Part shown: piece by piece, positions 1-7,795 of the stretch
Numbering within the stretch: position 1 is the stretch's first letter
Layout of the letters: every line of letters starts with the position of its first letter
Origin: Nevskia sp.
Lineage (GTDB): Bacteria; Pseudomonadota; Gammaproteobacteria; Nevskiales; Nevskiaceae
Assembly (NCBI GenBank): GCA_028291645.1
Contig: JAQGNU010000180.1
Span: 1 to 35,932 of the forward strand
Length of the DNA: 35,932 nt
Reading direction: 5' to 3'
Notes under the pieces: generated by a model
What the model was told of the DNA's origin: nothing
The model's database searches: none
What the model saw: only the letters and a program-made list of their open reading frames with translations
Program-made: the position numbers and the translations under genes

Positions 1-18
1 TGTGACTGACCGTCGGCA

Positions 19-303
19 TCACGCGCCGCTACCTTGCTCCGGGTCGGCGTGGTCCCTGCCAGCCAGCTGTTTCTCCAGCGCCTTCAGGCGCTTCTCAAGA
101 TTCGCCAGACGCGTTTGCGTGCGGCCAAGTAATTCGGCCTGCACGTCGAAGCGTTCGCGACTGACCAGCTCCAGCCGGTCGAGATTGGCGCGTAGCACCC
201 CGCGGAAATTGTCCTCGAGTTCAGTACGCAGGCCCTTCAGTCCGGGCGGAATGACTCGCGCCAGCCGGGCGGCAAGATCCTCGAGTTGCTGCGGGTTGAC
301 CAT
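19..303 (-). CDS. ubiK: UbiK (YqiC) ubiquinone biosynthesis accessory factor
   Basis: A 94-residue protein of the UbiK/YqiC (BMFP) family, known as a small accessory factor for aerobic ubiquinone biosynthesis that assists UbiJ and the Ubi complex. Visible: an N-terminal amphipathic segment (NPQQLEDLAARLARVIPPG) and a C-terminal heptad-rich coiled coil (about residues 55-85, with ANLEKRLKALEKQLAG), as in the family. An ATG at 327 is possible. I chose the ATG at 303 because AGGAG lies 6 bases upstream of it and the family motif then begins at once. It is divergent from the PII/amtB genes, a neighbourhood also known in Pseudomonas. The last 18 bases of the window beyond its stop hold nothing recognisable. 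Confidence 0.85.
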   Translation of the reverse strand: MVNPQQLEDLAARLARVIPPGLKGLRTELEDNFRGVLRANLDRLELVSRERFDVQAELLGRTQTRLANLEKRLKALEKQLAGRDHADPEQGSGA

Positions 304-357
304 GCTGTTCTCCTGATCGATTGCCATGCGCTGGTATGCCCGCGAGTGTAGCGGCCT

Positions 358-376
358 TGCTGCGAAATCCGCAGCA
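358..376. repeat. Perfect 7-bp inverted repeat upstream of glnK
   Basis: TGCTGCG and CGCAGCA form a perfect inverted repeat with a 5-base spacer (AAATC). It lies in the ubiK-glnK intergenic region, centred about 77 bases before the predicted sigma-54 start site. It could be an operator or enhancer-like site. It keeps the outer TGC/GCA of an NtrC site but has 13 rather than 11 bases between them, so an NtrC assignment is not justified. Confidence 0.4.
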
Positions 377-417
377 GATAGTTGCTGCGCACCAAACTGA
401 GGCCCGCCTCAAGTCAC

Positions 418-434
418 TGGCATAGTCCATGCAT
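418..434 (+). promoter_or_regulatory. Sigma-54 promoter (-24/-12) for glnK-amtB
   Basis: TGGCAT, five bases, ATGCAT. GG at 419-420 and GC at 431-432 are separated by exactly 10 bases, the spacing required by sigma-54 (consensus TGGCAC-N5-TTGCA). Transcription would start near 444, leaving a 5' leader of about 75 bases before glnK. Sigma-54/NtrC control of glnK-amtB is standard in Proteobacteria, and rpoN itself is encoded at the right end of this window. A GCACCA half-site occurs just upstream but has no good partner. Confidence 0.72.
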
Positions 435-487
435 ATTCACCCAGCGCCGCCGGGGGCATCGGCTGGAGCGGACTAAATAAGCCGTAA

Positions 488-856
<369 letters not shown>

Positions 857-874
857 AGAAAGGAGCTGACCAAA

Positions 875-2590
875 ATGACTTCGTTGTCTCGCTACATGAG
901 TGTGATGCTCTTTACGGGCCTCTCCGCACTCTGTTTCAACTCGATGGCCGACGATGCGCCGCCACCGGATGCTGCACCTACCGCCGAAGTAAGCAAGGTT
1001 GACGCGCCTGCCAAGGTCGCCAAAGCCAAGAAGAAGGCCAAAGCCGCTGTTGCTGCGCCGGCTGTTGCCGCTGCCGCGCCTGCGTCCGAAGCGGTCAGCA
1101 CGCCGCCTGCTGCGGAAGCCGCAGCTGCCCCGGCTGCCGCTGATGCGAAAGATGCGGCACCCGCTGCTGACGCCGCTGCCGCGCCTGCTGCGGATGCAGC
1201 CGCTGCACCTGCCGCCGACGCTGCTGCCGCGCCGCCGCCGAAGTGTGGCGACAAGGGCTTCGAGTGCAACAAGGGCGACATCGCCTGGATGATGACCTCG
1301 ACCGCCTTCGTGCTGCTGATGACGGTGCCGGGTCTAGCACTGTTCTACATGGGCATGGTGCGCACCAAGAACGCACTGTCGACGGTGATGCAGAGCTTCT
1401 CGATTTTCTGCGTGATCGCGGTGCTGTGGGTGGTCTACGGCTATAGCCTGGCGTTCACCGCCGGTCATGATGGCACTTGGTATCAACCCTTCATCGGCTC
1501 ACTCGACAAGCTGTTCATGAAGGGTGATGACCCGACCACCGCCGTCGCAGCGACGTTCAGCAAGGGCGTCTACCTGCCGGACTACGTCTACTGCATGTTC
1601 CAGCTGACCTTCGCCGCCATTACCGTCGCGCTGATCTGCGGTGGTTATGCCGAACGCTTCAAGTTCAAGGCGATGATCCTGTTCAGCATCCTCTGGTTCA
1701 CGTTCGCCTACCTGCCGGTCGCGCACATGGTCTGGTACTGGGATGGCCCGGATGCCTACACCGATGCCAAGGCCGGCGATCTCGCGGCCACGCACGCCGG
1801 CTTCATTTTCAACAAGGGCGCGCTGGACTTCGCCGGCGGTACCGTGGTTCACATCAACTCCGGTATCGCGGCACTGGTCTGTGCGCTGTTCCTCGGCAAA
1901 CGCAGCGGTCTCGGCAAGGTGCATTTCGCGCCGCATAGCCTGATGATGACCGCCGTCGGTACCGGCATGCTGTGGATGGGCTGGTTCGGCTTCAACGCCG
2001 GTTCGGCGCTGGAATCCACCGGCGCTGCCGGCCTGGCGTTCTTCAACACGCTGTTCGGCACCGCGGTCGCCGGTTGCACCTGGGCAATCACCGAATGGCT
2101 GCTGAAGGGCAAGCCGAGTCTGCTCGGTGTGTGCTCGGGCATCGTCGCCGGCCTGGTGGCGATCACGCCGGCGGCTGGCTTCGTCGGTCCGCTCGGTGCA
2201 CTGATCACCTGTGGCGTTGCCGGTGTGGTCTGCCTGCTCGCTTCGACCAAGGTCAAGCAGATGCTCGGCTACGACGACGCACTCGATACCTTCGGCGTGC
2301 ACTGCATCGGCGGCATCATCGGCTCGCTCGGTACCGGCATCTTCGTCAACCCGGCCTTTGGTGGTACCGGCGTTTACGACTACGTCGCCAACAAAGTTGC
2401 CGACTTCGATGCCAAGGCGCAGATCATCTCGCAGCTGTGGGATATCGGCATCACGCTGTTCTGGTCGGCGCTGGTCGCCGCGGTGGTGCTGACGGTGCTG
2501 AAGTACACCATCGGCATCCGTTCCACCGAAGAGCAGGAAGAAGAAGGTCTCGATCTCGCCGATCATGGCGAAAAAGCCTACAACTATTGA
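875..2590 (+). CDS. amtB: Ammonium transporter AmtB with long Ala/Pro-rich N-terminal extension
   Basis: Inner-membrane ammonium channel of the Amt/Mep/Rh family, 571 residues. AGGAG at 861-865 sets the start. Order: signal peptide (about 1-25), an Ala/Pro/Lys-rich low-complexity region (about 27-123), then the Amt core with 11 expected membrane helices. Core landmarks: Asp318 (LDFAGGTVVH), the pore twin histidines His326 and His476 (DTFGVH), and the C-terminal GlnK-contact region EEEGLDLADHGEKAY. E. coli AmtB is about 430 residues, so nearly all the excess is the extension, which should lie in the periplasm before the first helix. It includes a Lys-rich patch (AKAKKKAKAAV) and an exact 8-residue repeat. 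Cys124 and Cys131 flank the start of the core. Confidence 0.96.
   Translation: MTSLSRYMSVMLFTGLSALCFNSMADDAPPPDAAPTAEVSKVDAPAKVAKAKKKAKAAVAAPAVAAAAPASEAVSTPPAAEAAAAPAAADAKDAAPAADAAAAPAADAAAAPAADAAAAPPPKCGDKGFECNKGDIAWMMTSTAFVLLMTVPGLALFYMGMVRTKNALSTVMQSFSIFCVIAVLWVVYGYSLAFTAGHDGTWYQPFIGSLDKLFMKGDDPTTAVAATFSKGVYLPDYVYCMFQLTFAAITVALICGGYAERFKFKAMILFSILWFTFAYLPVAHMVWYWDGPDAYTDAKAGDLAATHAGFIFNKGALDFAGGTVVHINSGIAALVCALFLGKRSGLGKVHFAPHSLMMTAVGTGMLWMGWFGFNAGSALESTGAAGLAFFNTLFGTAVAGCTWAITEWLLKGKPSLLGVCSGIVAGLVAITPAAGFVGPLGALITCGVAGVVCLLASTKVKQMLGYDDALDTFGVHCIGGIIGSLGTGIFVNPAFGGTGVYDYVANKVADFDAKAQIISQLWDIGITLFWSALVAAVVLTVLKYTIGIRSTEEQEEEGLDLADHGEKAYNY
1160..1231 (+). repeat. Three tandem 24-base coding repeats (peptide PAADAAAA) in amtB
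   Basis: Residues 96-119 of AmtB are three exact copies of the octapeptide PAADAAAA. At DNA level the copies differ at synonymous positions in 7 of 8 codons between neighbours (for example CCC/CCT, GAC/GAT/GAC). This argues against recent replication slippage and for preservation of the peptide pattern. Confidence 0.85.
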
Positions 2591-2607
2591 TCGGAACGTA
2601 GTCCTAA

Positions 2608-2636
2608 TCAGACCGCGACTCCCTGCCGCGATCTGA
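2608..2636 (+). other. Hairpin in the amtB 3' untranslated region
   Basis: TCAGACCGCG and CGCGATCTGA pair over 9 of 10 positions around a 9-base loop, 17 bases after the amtB stop. No T-tract follows, so it is not a terminator by itself. It may protect the mRNA 3' end or belong to a composite terminator with the hairpin at 2670. Confidence 0.4.
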
Positions 2637-2669
2637 TCACAAACTAATTTCCTCCAGGGGTTGAAACTT

Positions 2670-2701
2670 GGGCGGGTCCGAAAAGGCCCGCCCTTCTTTT
2701 T
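2670..2701 (+). terminator. Intrinsic terminator after amtB
   Basis: GGGCGGG (2670-2676) pairs with CCCGCCC (2687-2693) around TCCGAAAAGG, immediately followed by TTCTTTTT. This is a textbook Rho-independent terminator. It separates glnK-amtB from the second PII gene, which should therefore have its own promoter between 2702 and 2810. Confidence 0.85.
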
Positions 2702-2824
2702 GGGCCGGAGTGTGTACGTCCTATACAAGACCGCGACATCCCCGGCGCGGGGAACTTACACAAGCAATTGAAGCGTCTCGTTCCCTTGGCTTTGGTAGAC
2801 TGCTTAGACCTGAGGGGAACCACA

Positions 2825-3163
2825 ATGAAAATGCTGATTGCGATCATCAAGCCGTTTCGTCTGGATGCAGTGCGCGAGGCGCTGTCGGAAGCGGGCGTGC
2901 AGGGCATGACGGTGACCGAAGTGCGCGGTTTCGGCCGCCAGAAAGGTCATACCGAGTTGTACCGTGGCGCCGAATACACAGTCGACCTGTTACCGAAGAT
3001 CAAGCTGGAAGTAGCGCTGTCGCCGGAACAGGTGGACAAGGCAATCGATGCCATCAGCAAAGCGGCCAAGACCGGCCAGATCGGCGACGGCAAGATCTTC
3101 GTCTACGACCTCAACAGCGCCGTGCGCATCCGCACCGGCGAGAGCGGCGTCGAAGCCGTCTGA
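2825..3163 (+). CDS. Second PII nitrogen regulatory protein (GlnB/GlnK type)
   Basis: A 112-residue PII paralogue of the gene at 518. It keeps the full T-loop ([17 protein letters not shown], Tyr51 for uridylylation), the TGQIGDGK nucleotide motif and C-terminal VRIRTGES. It differs in the second half (DLLPKIKLEVALSPEQ), and its FVYDL segment is closer to GlnB, but sequence alone does not separate GlnB from GlnK. The start is set by GAGGGG at 2812-2817; an in-frame ATG at 2768 is less likely. A strong terminator lies between it and amtB, so its expression can differ from that of the first PII. No clear promoter is seen. Confidence 0.92.
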   Translation: MKMLIAIIKPFRLDAVREALSEAGVQGMTVTEVRGFGRQKGHTELYRGAEYTVDLLPKIKLEVALSPEQVDKAIDAISKAAKTGQIGDGKIFVYDLNSAVRIRTGESGVEAV

Positions 3164-3217
3164 CCAATACGCGCTGAGCGGATCAGCCGTGCGGCGCAGC
3201 GGTTCTTTTCGCGCTAG

Positions 3218-3238
3218 GCATACTAGATACCGGTATGC
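3218..3238. repeat. 6-bp inverted repeat overlapping a start codon
   Basis: GCATAC and GTATGC form a perfect inverted repeat with a 9-base spacer. The right arm covers the ATG at 3235 of the following DUF4124 gene. It could be an operator or a structure hiding the start; it may also be chance. Confidence 0.3.
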
Positions 3239-3633
3239 ATAAAACAACGACGCTGATGTCGGCTCGAACGCTATTCCTGTTGGTGCTGCTGACTGGTGCC
3301 GTGCACGCGGATACCGGCAAGGTCTATCGCTGGGTCGATTCCGTCGGGCACGTGCACTTCAGCGATCAGGCTGATCTGAGCGCGCACGAGGTCAAGAAGA
3401 ACGCACCCGCTGCCTCGAAGGCGCCAGTGAGCGATAGCAGCGAAGTTTCCGATGGCGGTGTGCGCGCGCAGGAATGCCAGCGCAAGAAGGAGCAATTGAT
3501 CACCTATCGGCACGCTGCGAAAGTCACCGAAACCGATGGCCTTGGCAATACGCGGGAATACTCGCCGGACGAGAAGCAGAAGCTGATCGAACTGACCGAG
3601 AAGTCGATCCATGAATTGTGTAATCCGGCATAG
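3235..3633 (+). CDS. DUF4124-domain secreted protein (first of a pair)
   Basis: A 132-residue exported protein. Visible: a signal peptide (about residues 8-25, hydrophobic LFLLVLLTGAVHA), then the DUF4124 motif KVYRWVDSVGHVHFSDQ, common in gammaproteobacterial envelope proteins of unknown function. The C-terminal half has two cysteines about 50 residues apart, the first in QECQRKKEQL. The start may be 3235 or the ATG at 3256; neither has a good ribosome site and both leave a signal peptide. The next gene overlaps by 23 bases. The shared pattern of N-terminal DUF4124, then Cys, Lys/Arg-rich helix, Tyr, Asp-x-x-Gly-Asn and final Cys suggests the two arose by tandem duplication. Confidence 0.75.
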   Translation: MHKTTTLMSARTLFLLVLLTGAVHADTGKVYRWVDSVGHVHFSDQADLSAHEVKKNAPAASKAPVSDSSEVSDGGVRAQECQRKKEQLITYRHAAKVTETDGLGNTREYSPDEKQKLIELTEKSIHELCNPA

Positions 3634-4087
3634 CCGCACCCTGTTGGCGGCCACAGTTTGGCTAGCCGGCGTTGCGCTCGCGCAATCCGATCCGGTGCCG
3701 GAACAACCGCCCGGTGTTTACAAATGGGCGGACCGTAACGGCGTGCTGCATTACGACGATGCCAGCCTGACCGAACCGCGTCTGACGCTGGATATCCTCG
3801 ATGCGCGCCGTATTGCGCCGGCGCCGGACCAGGGCGCGCCGCGGAGCTTTGCGGCCGAAGTCGGTCGCCGCTGCGCGCTGACGCGCGATCGCCTGCAGAA
3901 CTATCAGGGTGCACGCGCGCTGTACGGGCGCGATCCGTTCGGCAATGTCTATCCACTGTCGTCGACGCAGACCGCATTGGCGATCGGTGCACTGGGCCGC
4001 GACGAGTCGCGCTATTGCGGTCCGGACGCGGCAAAAAAGCTCTATCTCGCCGCGCCTAAGCCGACCAGCATCGAAGCCGCCAAGTAG
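3611..4087 (+). CDS. DUF4124-domain secreted protein (second of a pair)
   Basis: A 158-residue exported protein beginning inside the end of the previous gene (23-base overlap, so probably translationally coupled). It has a signal peptide (TLLAATVWLAGVALAQS) and the DUF4124-like segment GVYKWADRNGVLHYDD. Its C-terminal half (RRCALTRDRLQNYQGA, then DPFGNVYPLS and a Cys in SRYCGPD) aligns by eye with that of the upstream gene. The function of DUF4124 proteins is unknown; export to the periplasm and a paired Cys arrangement are all that can be inferred. Confidence 0.72.
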   Translation: MNCVIRHSRTLLAATVWLAGVALAQSDPVPEQPPGVYKWADRNGVLHYDDASLTEPRLTLDILDARRIAPAPDQGAPRSFAAEVGRRCALTRDRLQNYQGARALYGRDPFGNVYPLSSTQTALAIGALGRDESRYCGPDAAKKLYLAAPKPTSIEAAK

Positions 4088-4108
4088 AACGACCGCGCGC
4101 GGCGGTGC

Positions 4109-4963
4109 TCAGCCGGCAAGTGCGCGCTTGATGAAGTTCGGCAGCGCAAACGCCGCGCGATGAATTTCGGCGTTGTAGTACTGGGTGCCCAGCGCGGTCA
4201 GCGTCGCCTCATCGAGACGCTCGGCCAGTGGCCCGGCGGTCTTCTGCGCAATCGAGCCCGACCACCAGCCGGATGGATAAATCACCTGCGGGAAATGCAG
4301 CAGCCGCGTTTGCGCGAAACCGGCGGCGTGCATCGCTTTATGCATTTCGACGATCAGCTCCAGATGCAACAGTGGCGATTCCGACTGCTGCACCAGCATG
4401 CCGCCCGGGCGCAGCGCTTTCAGGCAGTCGACGTAGAACTTCTTGCCGAACAGGCCTTCGGCCGGACCGACCGGGTCGGTCGAGTCGATGATGATCAGAT
4501 CGAGGCTTGCGGCTGCTGCTTGCTTCATCCAGGCGATACCGTCGCCGAAGAACAAGCTTGCGCGCGGATCGCCGTTGGCGACGCACAACTCGGGGAAATA
4601 CTGCTCGGCCAGGCGCGTTACGCGCTCGTCGATCTCGACCTGGGTCGCGCGCTGCACTTCGGCATGTTTCAGCACTTCGCGCAGCGTGCCGCAGTCGCCG
4701 CCGCCAACGACGACGACATCGCGCGGGTTCGGATGCGAGTACAACGCCGGGTGCGACATCATCTCGTGATAGAGGAAATTGTCGCGTGTCGACACCATCG
4801 TGCAGCCGTCGATCACCATCAGATAGCCGAAGCTCTCGGTGCGATAAATCTCGATCTTCTGGTAGGGCGTCACCTCGGCATGTACGCGCTCGCCCAGCTT
4901 GAGCGAAAATGCCGTGCCGGTCTTGTCCATCGGCTCGGTAAACCAGGTGTTGTCCAACGCCAT
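4109..4963 (-). CDS. speE: Spermidine synthase (polyamine aminopropyltransferase)
   Basis: A 284-residue SpeE. It transfers the aminopropyl group of decarboxylated S-adenosylmethionine to putrescine in the cytoplasm. Visible: WFTE near the N-terminus, the substrate segment YQKIEIYRTESFGYLMVIDG, the dcSAM-binding glycine loop GGGDCGTLRE (87-96, with Cys in place of a common Gly), and the catalytic IIIDSTDPVGPA with Asp160 and Asp163. The start at 4963 is chosen because AGGAG lies 8 bases upstream and the length then matches E. coli SpeE. It is divergent from speA, so both routes to polyamines share one intergenic region. A TATACT -10-like box lies at 5002-5007 on this strand. Confidence 0.94.
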   Translation of the reverse strand: MALDNTWFTEPMDKTGTAFSLKLGERVHAEVTPYQKIEIYRTESFGYLMVIDGCTMVSTRDNFLYHEMMSHPALYSHPNPRDVVVVGGGDCGTLREVLKHAEVQRATQVEIDERVTRLAEQYFPELCVANGDPRASLFFGDGIAWMKQAAAASLDLIIIDSTDPVGPAEGLFGKKFYVDCLKALRPGGMLVQQSESPLLHLELIVEMHKAMHAAGFAQTRLLHFPQVIYPSGWWSGSIAQKTAGPLAERLDEATLTALGTQYYNAEIHRAAFALPNFIKRALAG

Positions 4964-5121
4964 GTCGCGCTCCTGCAAATCCGTCGTCATCAAGGCCGCG
5001 CAGTATAAGGCGGCGTATTGTGCCCAGTGTAAATTCGGCATCGCTACAAATGAGTGACCGCAACACCAACCCGGAAATTTCTGAGGCGATGTCGATCCAT
5101 TCGAGTCGCGGAGCATTGAAG

Positions 5122-7017
5122 ATGGATGGCACCCGCAGCTGGACCGCCGCCGACGCGGCCGATCTGTACAACATCAGCCACTGGGGCGAGGGCTACTTCG
5201 ATGTCAACCCCGCCGGCCACGTCGTCGTGCGGCCGCACGGCGCACGTTCGACCGCGGCCATCGACCTGCACGAGCTGGCCCAGCAGCTGCCGCGCGAAGG
5301 CCTGGAACTACCGGTATTGCTGCGGTTTCCGGACATCCTGCGCGACCGCGTCGACGCACTCACCGGCGCGTTTGCGGCGGTCATCGAGGAACTCGAATAC
5401 CAGGGCCACTACACCGCGGTCTATCCGATCAAGGTCAACCAGCAGCAGTCGGTGGTCGATGCGATCGTCCGGCACGGTTTCGCCAACGGTGTCGCGCACG
5501 TGGGTCTAGAAGCCGGCAGCAAGCCGGAGTTCGCCGCGGTGCTGGGGCTGACGCCGCCGGGCGGCATCATCGTCTGCAATGGCTACAAGGATCGCGCCTA
5601 CATCCGCCGCGCGCTGATCGGCGCCAAGCTCGGCCACCGCGTCTACATCGTCGTCGAGAAGCTGTCCGAACTGCCGCTGGTGCTGGAGGAATCGAAGAAC
5701 CTGGATGTCGCGCCGCTGATCGGTCTGCGCGTGCGCCTGGCATCGAATTCCACCAGCACGCAGCAGAACACCGGCGGCGAGAAATCCAAGTTCGGCCTGA
5801 CCACGCCGCAGCTGCTGAGCGCGGTGGAAATGCTGCGCGCTGCGGGTAAGCTCGATGCGGTGCGCATGTTGCATTTCCATCTCGGTTCGCAGGTCGCCGC
5901 AGTGCAGGACATCGCGCGCGGCCTGCGCGAAGCCGCACGCTTCTATGTCGAACTGCGCCGGCTTGGCGCGCCGGTCGACGTGGTCGATGTCGGCGGCGGA
6001 CTCGGCGTCGATTACGAAGGCACGCGCTCGCGCAGCCACTGCTCGATGAACTACTCCTTGCGCGAATACGCGCGCAACATCCTGCGCACCTTGCAAGACA
6101 TCTGCGCGCAGGCCGGCGAGCCGGAGCCGGACGTGATTTCCGAATCGGGACGCGCGCTGACCGCGCATCATGCGGTGTTGATCACCTCGGTGGTCGACGA
6201 GGAAGTCGTGCCATCGACCGCGCTCGAAGCGCCGGCTGCCAACGCGCCGATGGTGCTGCAAACGCTGCACGGCCTGCTCGACGAAGTAACCGACGATCCG
6301 GTCGAGAGCCTGCACGATGCCGCGCACTTTCTCGCCGAGGCGCACGCGCAGTACACGCACGGCGAACTGTCGCTGGCCGGTCGCGCCTATGCTGAGCGCG
6401 CCTACTACGCGGTCGCACGCGCCGCGCTGCCGCGGCTCGATGCCACGGTGCGCGCGCAGCGCGAAACCATCGACGAACTCAACGAAAAACTCTCCGCCAA
6501 ATACTTCTGCAACTTCTCGGTATTCCAGTCGATGCCGGACGCCTGGGCGATCGATCAGGTGTTTCCGATCGTGCCGCTGCAGCGGCTCGACGAGCGACCA
6601 GACTTGCGCGCACGCCTGTGTGATCTGACCTGCGATTCCGACGGCCGTCTCGATCAATACGTCGATCGCGAAGGCGTGTTGCCGACACTGGCGCTGCACA
6701 CGCGCCGCGCCGGTGAACCGTACCTGCTCGGCTTCTTCATGGTCGGCGCCTACCAGGAAATTCTCGGCGACATCCACAACCTGTTCGGCGACACCAACGC
6801 GGTCAACGTCGTCATCGATGGCGACGGTTGGAAACTCGAGCAAGCCGAACACGGCGACCGCACCGACGAACTGCTGCGCTACGTACATCTCGCGCCGGAA
6901 GAACTGGCGCAGTCGTATCGACGCAAGTTCGCGGCGAGCACAATGCCGGAAGCCGACAAACGCGCGCTGCTAGCGGAGCTGGAAGCGGGCTTGTCGGGCT
7001 ACACCTATTTGTCCTGA
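5122..7017 (+). CDS. speA: Biosynthetic arginine decarboxylase (PLP-dependent)
   Basis: A 631-residue SpeA of the alanine-racemase-fold decarboxylases. It converts arginine to agmatine, the first step towards putrescine. Visible: YNISHWGEGYFDVN at the N-terminus; the PLP lysine in VYPIKVNQQ (Lys104); GLEAGSKPEF; LHFHLGSQV; the PLP-phosphate loop VDVGGGLGVDYEG; SESGRALTAHH; and the active-site cysteine in CDLTCDSDG (about Cys504). The start is uncertain: ATGs at 5050, 5089 and 5122 are in frame. I prefer 5122 because GGAG lies 8 bases upstream and the family motif follows closely. The agmatine product would feed putrescine for the divergent SpeE; the agmatine-processing genes are not in the window. 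Confidence 0.94.
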   Translation: MDGTRSWTAADAADLYNISHWGEGYFDVNPAGHVVVRPHGARSTAAIDLHELAQQLPREGLELPVLLRFPDILRDRVDALTGAFAAVIEELEYQGHYTAVYPIKVNQQQSVVDAIVRHGFANGVAHVGLEAGSKPEFAAVLGLTPPGGIIVCNGYKDRAYIRRALIGAKLGHRVYIVVEKLSELPLVLEESKNLDVAPLIGLRVRLASNSTSTQQNTGGEKSKFGLTTPQLLSAVEMLRAAGKLDAVRMLHFHLGSQVAAVQDIARGLREAARFYVELRRLGAPVDVVDVGGGLGVDYEGTRSRSHCSMNYSLREYARNILRTLQDICAQAGEPEPDVISESGRALTAHHAVLITSVVDEEVVPSTALEAPAANAPMVLQTLHGLLDEVTDDPVESLHDAAHFLAEAHAQYTHGELSLAGRAYAERAYYAVARAALPRLDATVRAQRETIDELNEKLSAKYFCNFSVFQSMPDAWAIDQVFPIVPLQRLDERPDLRARLCDLTCDSDGRLDQYVDREGVLPTLALHTRRAGEPYLLGFFMVGAYQEILGDIHNLFGDTNAVNVVIDGDGWKLEQAEHGDRTDELLRYVHLAPEELAQSYRRKFAASTMPEADKRALLAELEAGLSGYTYLS

Positions 7018-7032
7018 GGCCGGGAGAACGGG

Positions 7033-7057
7033 CCGTTCGACGATCGATGTCGAACGG
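7033..7057 (+). terminator. Hairpin after speA, possible terminator
   Basis: CCGTTCGAC and GTCGAACGG form a perfect 9-bp stem around GATCGAT, 15 bases after the speA stop. Only a weak T-rich tail (TGCTTGT) follows, so termination here is likely but not certain. The remaining sequence to 7261 has no gene I can support. Confidence 0.5.
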
Positions 7058-7261
7058 GCCTGCTTGTACGATGATTTCGCGGCGCTCGACGCGGCGTTGA
7101 CTGCCGGGGTCGAAGCCGTCGTTGCCGGACTTCGGCGCGCCGCGCTGAACCCTCGTCTCGCGCAGTAGTCCAATCAGCACCCCACAACGCAGAACACTGC
7201 GCTGCCGGCCGCGCGCATCGCACGCGGACTTCAGTCAACGGCGCGTTCAGGAACAAACCCC

Positions 7262-7780
7262 ATGGATCAGGATAAGACGGCAATCGACGAGGCCCGGCGC
7301 CAGCAACAACACGGCGCGGTCAAGCGTGAAATCGAAGGCGGCGTGCACGGCGAAATCCGCGCGCACGCAACGGCTGGTGTCGACACCGATGCGGCGAAAT
7401 TACAGGAAGTCGCGACGCGCTTGCGCGGCAAGGCGATCGACGACGTCGTCAGCACCGACAGCGAGATCGAGCGTCAGCGCGGCATCGCCCGCCTCGCACA
7501 GTTCGTCGACTACCTGTTCTATCTGATCTACGGCCTGCTGGCGCTGCGCTTCGTGCTGGCCTTGATCGGCGCGCGCCAGGGTGCCGGTTTCGTGCGCTTC
7601 ATCAATGGCGTCACTGCGCCGCTGTTCGCGCCGTTCAAAGGCACGCTGCCGAGCAACGACCTCGATACCGGTATGGTGTTTTCCACCGCGGTGCTGCTGG
7701 CGCTAGTGGTCTATGCGCTGCTGCACGCAGCGATCAAGGGCCTGCTGCGCGTCGTTGGTCGACGCCGCACTGAAATCTAG
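7262..7780 (+). CDS. YggT-family-like membrane protein
   Basis: A 172-residue protein with a hydrophilic, charged N-terminal third (residues 1-75) and two or three membrane segments (about 78-102, LVDYLFYLIYGLLALRFVLA-type, and 137-160). The stretch FVRFINGVTAPLFAPFKGTLP between them is characteristic of YggT-type proteins, which are small inner-membrane proteins of uncertain role. AGGA at about 7250 is a possible ribosome site. It converges on argH, with only 15 bases between the two stop codons. Its own function cannot be told from the sequence. Confidence 0.72.
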   Translation: MDQDKTAIDEARRQQQHGAVKREIEGGVHGEIRAHATAGVDTDAAKLQEVATRLRGKAIDDVVSTDSEIERQRGIARLAQFVDYLFYLIYGLLALRFVLALIGARQGAGFVRFINGVTAPLFAPFKGTLPSNDLDTGMVFSTAVLLALVVYALLHAAIKGLLRVVGRRRTEI

Positions 7781-7795
7781 CCGCGTCGCCAGCTT

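Noticed and set aside
1499..2728. 409-codon open frame antisense to amtB
   Set aside because: Shadow of the Amt core; composition is Arg/Asp/Gln-rich and matches no family.
5506..6888. 460-codon open frame antisense to speA
   Set aside because: Same cause: no recognisable domain, opposite a fully conserved enzyme.
7037..7168. Open stretch after speA reading protein-like (DVERACLYDDFAAL and so on)
   Set aside because: It has no plausible start codon or ribosome site, overlaps the candidate terminator hairpin, and matches no family I recognise. It could be a gene remnant but cannot be supported.
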